Below are positions 35,203-42,937 of a DNA stretch of 64,000 nucleotides, in pieces. The position numbers were made by a program, and so were the translations under genes. The first letter of the stretch is position 1. The number at the start of each line of letters is the position of its first letter. Under the pieces are notes generated by a model. It made no database searches. It saw only the letters and a program-made list of their open reading frames with translations, and was not told where the DNA came from. Source of the DNA: QZLE01 sp033852135. Its GTDB lineage: Bacteria > Pseudomonadota > Gammaproteobacteria > QZLD01. Where the stretch lies: positions 62,001 through 126,000 of the forward strand of contig JAWSVB010000022.1 of assembly GCA_033852135.1 (NCBI GenBank). Direction: 5' to 3'.

Positions 35203-36276
35203 ATGCCTACTCAATATCAAATCCTAACAATCAATCCTGGTTCAACTTCAACTAAATTTGCGTTGTTTAAAGGGGAAGAGTCTCTATTAACAAAAAATAT
35301 CGACCATTCAAATGAGGAGCTAGCTCCATTCGAAAAAATGGTAGACCAGTTTCAAATGCGTAAATCTATAATTGTTTCCGAGCTTGAGAGTAATAATATT
35401 GATATTGCCGACATCGATGCAGTTGTTGGTCGTGGTGGGTTGCTCAGACCAATTTCAGGTGGAACCTACAAAGTTAATCAAAACATGATTGCAGACCTAT
35501 ATGCAGCAGCAATGGGGGAGCATGCCAGTAATCTAGGGGCCTTAATTGCAGATGCAATAGCTAAAGAAGCTAATTGTGAAAGCTTTATTGTTGACCCAGT
35601 AGTAGTGGATGAGCTAGATGATATAGCTAGATATTCTGGAAGCCCACTGTTACCAAGAAAAAGTATATTTCATGCTTTAAACCAAAAGCGCACCGCCAGA
35701 ATGGTGGCGGAACAGATTGGTAAGAAGTATGAAGAGACCAATATCATAGTTGCGCATATGGGGGGTGGAATCTCCGTTGGTGTTCACGCTCAAGGCAGAG
35801 TCATTGATGTAAATAATGCCCTTGATGGCGATGGTCCATTTACACCAGAACGTAGCGGAGCACTACCTGCAGGTGGCTTGGTAGGACTTTGTTTTGGCGG
35901 TGAATATGATGAAAAACAGATTCGTAAAATGATTAAAGGCAATGGCGGTTTAGTCGCTTATCTTGGCTCCAATGATTTAAGAGATGTTGAAAAGCGAATT
36001 CAAGCAGGAGATAAAGAGGCTCTACAAGTACATGACGCTATGGCATATCAAGTAGCCAAAGATATTGGGCAGTTAGCAACAGTTGTTTCCGGCAATGTTG
36101 ATGCTATTGCCCTTACTGGAGGCGTTGCATATAGCCAATTATTTACCGACAAGATAAAAAGCAGAGTTGGTTTTATTGCAGATGTAATAATCATCCCGGG
36201 AGAGAATGAGTTAGAAGCACTTCGTGATGGCGCGATACGTGTGCTAGACGGTATTGATGTTTCACTGGATTATTAG
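35203..36276 (+). CDS. buk: Butyrate kinase
   Basis: 357 residues from ATG 35203, chosen over 35173 because AGAGGAAAG lies 4 bases before it and the family begins MxxQYxILxINPGSTSTK. Acetokinase-superfamily enzyme converting butyryl phosphate plus ADP to butyrate plus ATP, or the reverse. N11 and the PGSTSTK loop bind phosphate; GDGPFTPERSGALPAG, AHMGGGISVG and ALTGGVAYS are family motifs. Phosphotransbutyrylase (ptb), usually next to buk, is not present, so butyryl-CoA supply is not shown and another short acyl phosphate could be the substrate. Branched-chain or propionate kinase activity is a possible alternative. Confidence 0.85.
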   Translation: MPTQYQILTINPGSTSTKFALFKGEESLLTKNIDHSNEELAPFEKMVDQFQMRKSIIVSELESNNIDIADIDAVVGRGGLLRPISGGTYKVNQNMIADLYAAAMGEHASNLGALIADAIAKEANCESFIVDPVVVDELDDIARYSGSPLLPRKSIFHALNQKRTARMVAEQIGKKYEETNIIVAHMGGGISVGVHAQGRVIDVNNALDGDGPFTPERSGALPAGGLVGLCFGGEYDEKQIRKMIKGNGGLVAYLGSNDLRDVEKRIQAGDKEALQVHDAMAYQVAKDIGQLATVVSGNVDAIALTGGVAYSQLFTDKIKSRVGFIADVIIIPGENELEALRDGAIRVLDGIDVSLDY

Positions 36277-36304
36277 TTTTAGCTCTAATTAATTAGAGCT
36301 AAAA
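36277..36304. terminator. Bidirectional terminator between buk and gloB
   Basis: 28-bp perfect palindrome (TTTTAGCTCTAATT and its complement) starting right at the buk stop and ending 6 bp before the gloB stop; A and T flanks suit both convergent transcripts. Confidence 0.75.
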
Positions 36305-36309
36305 AGGTG

Positions 36310-37077
36310 TTAGAAGTTATTCTTCATTTCTCGAATCACAGTAAAGACTTCTAACTCTGTAGTTAGACTTTTTTCAGCATATGTTTCTGCAGATTTAATA
36401 ACTTCTGCCTGATTACAGCGCAAAAAAGGATTTATTTTTTTCTCATCGCTTAAAACAGTTGGGATAGAAGGCTTTTGCTCTTCAAGTAGCTTTTTAACAT
36501 AGTTGATATATTTACTGATTTCGCTGTTATTAGGTTCAATGTGCTGAGCAAAAGCTAGATTTGCTAAAGTGTATTCATGTGCACAGTAGATATGAGTATC
36601 ATCAGGAAGTTGCGAGATTTTCTGTAGCGAGTCAAACATCTCTGCTGGCGTACCTTCAAAGATTCTTCCACATCCAGCGGAAAAAAGAGTATCCCCACTA
36701 AAAAGATAGTTATCACTGTGGTAGCAGAGGTGGCCTTTTGTGTGTCCAGGAGTCTCGATGGCAGTTAAAGATATATCAAGTTGAGAAATCTCAATGCAAT
36801 CGTTTTCCTTTAAGCCTGCATCAAGATCAAGATTGGTTTCACCTGAAGGGCCAAAAACAGTGGTGCCATACTTCTCTTTTAATTCAGTAACCCCGCCAAC
36901 GTGGTCATGGTGGTGGTGAGTGATGAATATAGCAAGAGGGTTTAGCTTTTCAGACTCAATAACATCAATAACTGACTTGGAGCAGCCAGGATCAAAAATA
37001 ATCGCGTCATTCGCTTGATTTTTGATTACCCAAATATAGTTATCATTGAATGCTTTAATTGGAAAAACGCTATTCAT
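36310..37077 (-). CDS. gloB: Hydroxyacylglutathione hydrolase (glyoxalase II)
   Basis: 255 residues, standard size. Metallo-beta-lactamase fold with THHHHDHVGG (H54-H59) binding the two metals, H in TPGHTKGHLCYH, D in SGDTLFSAGCGRIFEG and H in YCAHEYT. It hydrolyses S-D-lactoylglutathione to lactate and glutathione, the second step of methylglyoxal detoxification, in the cytoplasm. The C-terminal glutathione-binding region (PFLRCNQ...FTVIREMKN) is intact. In E. coli gloB neighbours yafS, rnhA and dnaQ; here those lie 17 kb away beyond the signalling island. Confidence 0.95.
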   Translation of the reverse strand: MNSVFPIKAFNDNYIWVIKNQANDAIIFDPGCSKSVIDVIESEKLNPLAIFITHHHHDHVGGVTELKEKYGTTVFGPSGETNLDLDAGLKENDCIEISQLDISLTAIETPGHTKGHLCYHSDNYLFSGDTLFSAGCGRIFEGTPAEMFDSLQKISQLPDDTHIYCAHEYTLANLAFAQHIEPNNSEISKYINYVKKLLEEQKPSIPTVLSDEKKINPFLRCNQAEVIKSAETYAEKSLTTELEVFTVIREMKNNF

Positions 37078-37447
37078 TGTTTATTTCCATCAAAATAGTA
37101 ATTTATGATGAATCGAATATTCCACAAAAAACTAAAAAAAACAAGCTAGGTATGCTAGATAAGTCAGCACGAAGACCGCTGACATTTAAATATATTAATG
37201 AAATTATGAAGTGCTAGACAAAAATGCAATTTATCCATTAATCAAAGGGGAATAATCACAAATTGGAACTATAATTAATCATGAGGTGTGCTTCAATTTC
37301 TGAATGTACCCCTATCGCTGAGTACTTATTTTAATAGATAAAGCTAAAAAAATTGAATATGTATGTAACCCAGCAAAAGTTGTTAGTAAAGTTATGGTTG
37401 GGGGTTACCCAAAGTGTTATAAACGTCTTAATGGGCTTGAAAAAATT
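37078..37447. other. Divergent intergenic region, 370 bp
   Basis: Between gloB and the HD-GYP gene. No gene, terminator or clear operator was seen. An ATG at 37394 in frame with the HD-GYP gene would add 18 residues without family resemblance. Confidence 0.4.
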
Positions 37448-39022
37448 ATGACAAATAATGATGAATTGATTTTTGCAGATGATCTAGATCAAAAATCAAA
37501 TATTTTCTCAACAGAAGAAGAACCTGTTGAGGATGATGAATGCTGGAAAATTCTTGTTGTTGATGATGACGAGATTATTCATGCTGTAACAAAAATGGTT
37601 CTAGCTGATTATCAATTTGAGAACCGTAGCCTTAAAATGATAAGTGCGTATTCTGCACAAGAGGCGATAGATATACTCGAGAAAGAGGACGATATAGCTC
37701 TAATTTTATTAGATATAATCATGGAAACAGATGATGCTGGGCTTAAGTGCGCTAAGCATATTCGAGAAAATTTACAAAACCATAACGTCAGAATCATTAT
37801 GAGAACGGGGCAGCCTGGTCAAGCTCCCGAGCAAGAAGTTATAGTTAACTATGATATTAATGACTATAAGGCTAAAACAGAGCTTACAGCGCAAAAGTTA
37901 TTTACCGTAGTAACTGCTTCATTAAGATCATATCAACAGATAAAATCGATTGAGCGAAATAAACTAGGTTTAGAAAATATAATAAATGCATCCAGAACCA
38001 TCTTTAAAATAAACTCATTAAATGTATTTGCTGAAGGAATTCTAGAGCACTTAACTACAGTGTTAAATATCGATAAAAGCTTTATTTATGCAAAAAGCTC
38101 TGGTTTTACAGCCTATGAAGATTCGCAAAAACAGAAATACAATATAGTAGCTTCAACAGGTGACTTTGTAGGTAATGAGAATAAGCCTCTAGATGAAGTT
38201 GTATCACAAGAAGTTCTGAATAATTTAAATAAAGCACTTGAGAAGAAAGAAAATATATTTACGGATAAAACTTTTGCTGGGTACTTTGAAACGGAGAGCG
38301 GTGAACATAGTCTTATATACTTCCAGTCACAAAGAACATTTACAGATATCGATTATGACCTCATATCAATATATGCCACAAATGTAGCTATCGCGTTTGA
38401 AAATATATCTTTAAATAATGAAATTAAAGATACTCAAAAGGAACTGATTTACATACTCTCGGATGTTGTAGAGGGGTATTCAAGAGAGACTGCAATACAT
38501 GTTAATCGGGTTGGCGCTGTAGCAACTATGATAGGCAAAAAGCTCGGTATGGAAGAGCGTGAGCTAGAAGTATTGAGTATTGCCGCACCAATGCACGATA
38601 TTGGAAAGATCGGAACCCCAGACCATATTCTTCAAAAGCCAGGGAAACTGACTGAAGAAGAGTATAAGGTGATGAAGAAACATGCTGAATATGGATATCA
38701 TATCTTCCAAAGTTCTAAAAGAGTGGTAATGAAAGCAGCTGGAATTATTGCTCATGAGCACCATGAGAAATGGGATGGTACTGGTTATCCTCAAGGACTA
38801 AAAGGGGACGATATTCATATATATGGGAGAATAACAGCTCTTGCAGATGTTGTTGATGCTCTTGTTAGTAGACGCTGTTATAAAGAGCCATGGCCATTCG
38901 AAGATGTGGTTGCGTTAGTCAAAGAGCAAAGAGGAAAACATTTTGACCCACAAGTAGCTGATGCTTTCTTAAATTCAACTGATGAATATCAGGAGATACT
39001 AGCTAATTTGCCTTTGGATTAA
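37448..39022 (+). CDS. Response regulator with DUF3369 and HD-GYP phosphodiesterase
   Basis: 524 residues from ATG 37448, which gives the family-typical start MTNNDELIFADD. Receiver (about 32-155) with D89 as acceptor (ILLDIIMETDD) and FRTG-like IIMRTGQPGQAPE; DUF3369, a GAF-like domain (about 175-345); HD-GYP (about 350-520) with HDIGK (H383/D384), HEHHEKWDGTGYP and LADVVDAL. All metal ligands of HD-GYP are present, so it should degrade cyclic di-GMP. It is the first gene of the signalling island and its only recognisable non-kinase output, so it is a candidate effector of the neighbouring kinases. Confidence 0.92.
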   Translation: MTNNDELIFADDLDQKSNIFSTEEEPVEDDECWKILVVDDDEIIHAVTKMVLADYQFENRSLKMISAYSAQEAIDILEKEDDIALILLDIIMETDDAGLKCAKHIRENLQNHNVRIIMRTGQPGQAPEQEVIVNYDINDYKAKTELTAQKLFTVVTASLRSYQQIKSIERNKLGLENIINASRTIFKINSLNVFAEGILEHLTTVLNIDKSFIYAKSSGFTAYEDSQKQKYNIVASTGDFVGNENKPLDEVVSQEVLNNLNKALEKKENIFTDKTFAGYFETESGEHSLIYFQSQRTFTDIDYDLISIYATNVAIAFENISLNNEIKDTQKELIYILSDVVEGYSRETAIHVNRVGAVATMIGKKLGMEERELEVLSIAAPMHDIGKIGTPDHILQKPGKLTEEEYKVMKKHAEYGYHIFQSSKRVVMKAAGIIAHEHHEKWDGTGYPQGLKGDDIHIYGRITALADVVDALVSRRCYKEPWPFEDVVALVKEQRGKHFDPQVADAFLNSTDEYQEILANLPLD

Positions 39023-39152
39023 AAACATAGCGTTACACAATGATTTTTAATGAAACTAAGTGTTTATAAGGATCTATATATGTGTTTTTCTAAATCGGTA
39101 AACAATCAGGTTTATCGCAATAATGTGTACCAAATCATGAGATAAAACCATC

Positions 39153-42100
39153 ATGGTTTTAAGTTCACTTAAAGCAAGAATAATGCTAACTACTATGGGG
39201 TTATTGGTATTATCACTTTCTGTGATTACCTATTACCTTGTTGGTGAGGCCAAAAGCTCGTTAACAAAATCTATAAACCAAAATGCACTTAATATACTTG
39301 ATGTTACAGTAGGGTATATTAGTTCACAGCATAGAAATATCCTTCAAAATCAGAGCGAAATGCATTTGATTAAGCGTAAGAGGGCTAAAAGCAATTCTGC
39401 CATTGCGCATTCAGTTTTAGAACATTATTTCCAAGAGTTTCAAAAAGGCCAAATTACTGAAGAGGTTGCCAAACAGCTGGCAATTAAAGATGTTTTAGGA
39501 CTTCGGTTAGATGAAAGTGTTGGCCATTTTTGGATAACAGATACATTCGAATCCCCAACAATAGTTATGCACTCAGAGTTTCCTGCTTTAGTGGGGAAAA
39601 TGATAGATCCCAAAAGCTTTAGCTGTTTTGAAAATAACAAAACTAACTTTTTCAGATTAGCGGTTGAGATAACGCAAAATAATGATAGCGGGTTTGTTGA
39701 TTGTAATTGGCCGTCAGCTACTAAAAATTTACAATCTGATTCCATATTGTATGGTCCCTCAAAACCAAACTCTGCAAACTCGGATGTCTCACCTGAAAAA
39801 CAGCTGTATACAGAAAGGATATCTTTTGCAAAGGCGTTTAAACCTTGGGGGTGGGTGATAGGTAATACATTAACTACACAAGATATTGATGAATACACAA
39901 ATAGTAGCTTTTCTACCCTGATAGCAGATATAAGTAAAATATTAGAGCCACAAAAAATTGGAGAGAATGGGTATTTTTTTATATTTAAAAGTGATGGGTA
40001 TTTGTTGCTACACCCAGTGCTTGCAGGACAAAATGGGAGTAAATTAATAAATCCTGTATCAGGTAACAGTATGTTAATTGATATGAAAAATGCAGCAATG
40101 TCTAATGAAAGACTATTGAAATATATATGGGATAGGCCAGATGATAAGGGCAACTATCGTTATAAGAAAAAAGCTTTCCTAGCGTATTACCAGCCACTTG
40201 ATTGGTATGTGGTGACCTCAGTTTACAATGATGATATCGATTTATTAACATCAACTTTAGTTACAAGCGCTAAGGTAATTTTCTTTATTTCAATTTTAGT
40301 ATCATTAATTCTTTCGCTACTTTTAATTAGAAGCATTACTAAACCCCTTAACGATTTAGTAGGAGCAATATCTGGTACTGACAATACAGGGGTTCCTACC
40401 GTTGAAATCCCAGAGGGAAACCTGGAAGAGATTAAAGTTTTAAGTCGCACTATGAACTTAATGATATCAAGGATTAAAGAATATCAAATTAACTTTATAG
40501 ATAGTGAATTAAAATTTAAGAGTTTGGTTGAATCTGTAACAGATTTAATTTGGGAACTAGATAAAGATGGTAACTATGTATATATAAGCCCAAGAATTTA
40601 TGATTTATTAGGCTATACACCTGAAGAAGTAATTGGGAATAGCCCTATGATGTTTATGGATTCAGAAGAAACCCAAGCTATTTCTCCATTTTTAGAACAG
40701 ATATTTGCAGATGGAAAAGGGTTTCAGAATTTAGAAAGCAAATGTTTTCATAAGGATGGGACGCCGCGTACTATTGAAGTATCAGCTGCCCCATTTTTTA
40801 ATGATAAAGGTGAATTACAGGGTTTAAGGGGGGTTACCCGCGATATAACAGAAAAAATAAAAGTTGCCAGAGAGCTACATGAAAGTGAGGAAAAGTTTAA
40901 GTTGCTTGCAGATCAAATGTTGCTCGGAATTCTAATTGTTAAAGATGGGCTGTATAAATATTATAACGATGCGGTACTGGAGATATTTGGTACAACTAAA
41001 CAACAAATGGACTCATTAGGCCCTTATGATCTTCAAACCTTAATTCACCCTGATGATAGGGCGTTTGTAATGGACCAGTTAAAGAAAAAGGAAAGAGGGC
41101 ATAAAGACATAGTAATTAATTACGATTGGCGCCTTATGTCTAGTAATGGCAAGACTAAATGGGTTGAGTCCTGGTCTAAAACTATAGATTTTGATGGAGA
41201 GACAGCTGATTTTGTACTTTTGTACGATATAACCGAGAGAAAAGACGCAGAGAATGAAGTTACACATTTAAGAAACTATCTCTCCAATGTGATTAACTCA
41301 ATGCCATCGATATTAGTTGGAGTTGATGTTGAGGGTAAGATTACTCAGTGGAATAAAACAGCGGTAGACCGGACTAATTTGTGTGCTGAAAAAGTTATGG
41401 GTAAACATTTAAGCCAAGTATTGCCTAACTTAAAACCAGTGTTTAAAAAGATAGAGCAGAGTATTAAAGCAAATAAATCAGTGCAGACAAAAATATCATA
41501 TCAAACCAAAGAAAGTAACAGTGTGGTACAAGAGGTAACAGTATACCCGCTAGAAGCGGATGGAGTTGAAGGAGCCGTAATTCGTATTGACGATATTTCA
41601 GAAAAAGTACGTATGCAGGAGATGATGATACAAAGTGAAAAGATGCTCTCTATTGCCGGGCTTGCTGCAGGAATGGCTCATGAGATAAATAATCCTTTGG
41701 CAGGAATGATGCAAACTGCCAGTGTTATGTCTAACCGCCTTATAAAAAAAGTAGATATGCCAGCAAATAATGATGCTGCAGAGCACGCAGGAACTACGGT
41801 TGATGCAATAAAGCAGTTTATGGATGAGCGTGATATCCCTCGTATGATTAACGCAATAAACGAGTCGGGAAAAAGGGCTGCGATTATTGTTAATAATATG
41901 CTTAATTTTGCTCGCAAGGATGATGGTGGAGTAATAGCTTCGCAAATAAATGAAATAATCCGTGTTTCGATTGAGCTGGCCGAAACAGATTACAACATGA
42001 AAAAACGTTATGATTTTAAGAAGGTATCTATAGATACTGAGTTCGGCCAAAATCTTCCTGATCTTTACTGTGACCAAGCTCAAATCCAGCAAGTGATTTT

Positions 42101-42431
42101 TAATCTTTTGCGTAATAGCGCTCAAGCAATGCAAGAAGCACAAATAGAATCACCACAAGTGCGCATTCGAACTAGCTTTAATAGTGACAACAACAAAGTG
42201 TTGATTGAACTATTTGATAATGGTCCAGGTATGGCAGAGGAGGTTCGTAAAAGAGTATTCGAACCTTTCTTTACCACTAAACCTACAGGTATCGGAACAG
42301 GGCTAGGTCTAAGCGTATCGTATTACATCATCGTCGAAGAGCATGGAGGGGAGATGTATTTAGACTCCGCACCAGGTGCTGGGACTAAATTCACAATAGC
42401 TTTACCGCTTGATAGAGGGGAAAGTTCATGA
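39153..42431 (+). CDS. Sensor histidine kinase, tandem Cache, HAMP, three PAS
   Basis: 1092 residues. TM1 (about 12-30), two sCache_2-like periplasmic domains (about 35-245 and 265-370; the second reads YFFIFKSDGYLLLHP), TM2 (about 375-395), HAMP, PAS domains near 450-565, 580-695 and 710-825, then a DHp domain with H843 in GMAHEINNPLAG and a complete ATPase domain (DNGPGM; GIGTGLGLSV). The DHp hairpin has a long insertion (about residues 860-890) between helices, shared with the kinases at 42938, 46136 and 50278. A lone receiver gene follows 15 bp after its stop and is the likely partner. Confidence 0.9.
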   Translation: MVLSSLKARIMLTTMGLLVLSLSVITYYLVGEAKSSLTKSINQNALNILDVTVGYISSQHRNILQNQSEMHLIKRKRAKSNSAIAHSVLEHYFQEFQKGQITEEVAKQLAIKDVLGLRLDESVGHFWITDTFESPTIVMHSEFPALVGKMIDPKSFSCFENNKTNFFRLAVEITQNNDSGFVDCNWPSATKNLQSDSILYGPSKPNSANSDVSPEKQLYTERISFAKAFKPWGWVIGNTLTTQDIDEYTNSSFSTLIADISKILEPQKIGENGYFFIFKSDGYLLLHPVLAGQNGSKLINPVSGNSMLIDMKNAAMSNERLLKYIWDRPDDKGNYRYKKKAFLAYYQPLDWYVVTSVYNDDIDLLTSTLVTSAKVIFFISILVSLILSLLLIRSITKPLNDLVGAISGTDNTGVPTVEIPEGNLEEIKVLSRTMNLMISRIKEYQINFIDSELKFKSLVESVTDLIWELDKDGNYVYISPRIYDLLGYTPEEVIGNSPMMFMDSEETQAISPFLEQIFADGKGFQNLESKCFHKDGTPRTIEVSAAPFFNDKGELQGLRGVTRDITEKIKVARELHESEEKFKLLADQMLLGILIVKDGLYKYYNDAVLEIFGTTKQQMDSLGPYDLQTLIHPDDRAFVMDQLKKKERGHKDIVINYDWRLMSSNGKTKWVESWSKTIDFDGETADFVLLYDITERKDAENEVTHLRNYLSNVINSMPSILVGVDVEGKITQWNKTAVDRTNLCAEKVMGKHLSQVLPNLKPVFKKIEQSIKANKSVQTKISYQTKESNSVVQEVTVYPLEADGVEGAVIRIDDISEKVRMQEMMIQSEKMLSIAGLAAGMAHEINNPLAGMMQTASVMSNRLIKKVDMPANNDAAEHAGTTVDAIKQFMDERDIPRMINAINESGKRAAIIVNNMLNFARKDDGGVIASQINEIIRVSIELAETDYNMKKRYDFKKVSIDTEFGQNLPDLYCDQAQIQQVIFNLLRNSAQAMQEAQIESPQVRIRTSFNSDNNKVLIELFDNGPGMAEEVRKRVFEPFFTTKPTGIGTGLGLSVSYYIIVEEHGGEMYLDSAPGAGTKFTIALPLDRGESS

Positions 42432-42446
42432 TGGGGCAGGCGCAGT

Positions 42447-42818
42447 ATGAATAATTCAATTTTAATTGTTGATGATGAACTTTTTATTCGGCAAAGTCTG
42501 AATGATTTTTTTAAAGATAGTCAATGGATTACATTCATAGCAAGCAGTGGAGAGGAAGCTTTAGAAATTCTTGAGCAGGAGAGCCCTTCTGCAGCAATTG
42601 TAGATATAAGAATGATGGGAATGAATGGTGATGAATTTATTCGGCAAGCAAGAGATGTAAAACCGGAAATGTGTTTTGTGATATGTACAGGGTCACCTGA
42701 ATATAAACCATCGTATGACCTTCTTCAGCTATCACAAGTGTCAGAACAAATATATAGAAAACCGATTGATGATATGGAAAATCTGGAAAACCATATATCA
42801 AGTTTAATTAGTAATTAA
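42447..42818 (+). CDS. Single-domain response regulator
   Basis: 123 residues, receiver only. D9, D10, phospho-acceptor D53 (AAIVDIRMMGMNGDEF), T in ICTGSPEY and K in IYRKPI are all present. The CTGSPEY stretch and the whole layout are shared with the receiver at 52526, making them paralogues. No output domain, so it acts like CheY or as a relay or phosphate sink. It is 15 bp downstream of the tandem-Cache kinase and so very likely co-translated. Confidence 0.88.
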   Translation: MNNSILIVDDELFIRQSLNDFFKDSQWITFIASSGEEALEILEQESPSAAIVDIRMMGMNGDEFIRQARDVKPEMCFVICTGSPEYKPSYDLLQLSQVSEQIYRKPIDDMENLENHISSLISN

Positions 42819-42844
42819 CATGAACAGTTATTAAGCCTTTTTAT

Positions 42845-42916
42845 AGGTTAGATAGGTTAGATAGGTTAGATAGGTTGGATGGGTTAGATAGGTTGGATGG
42901 GTTAGATAGGTTAGAA
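42845..42916 (+). repeat. 9-bp minisatellite, eight tandem units
   Basis: Eight consecutive units of consensus RGGTTRGAT with exact 9-bp period. Units 1-3 are AGGTTAGAT; units 4-8 alternate G/A at two positions (AGGTTGGAT, GGGTTAGAT). The array ends 21 bp before the start codon of the kinase at 42938. Confidence 0.9.
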
Positions 42917-42937
42917 GTTAAGTAGGTAAATTAAAAC

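Noticed and set aside
39440..40153. 237-codon open frame antisense to the tandem-Cache kinase
   Set aside because: The plus-strand kinase has continuous recognisable domains here; the antisense frame has no ribosome binding site or family pattern and is a shadow.
41598..42143. 181-codon antisense open frame
   Set aside because: It overlaps the intact DHp and ATPase domains of the kinase at 39153; the translated sequence has no recognisable features.
42845..42916. CRISPR array
   Set aside because: Units are 9 bp with no spacers; it is a simple tandem repeat. No cas genes are in the window.
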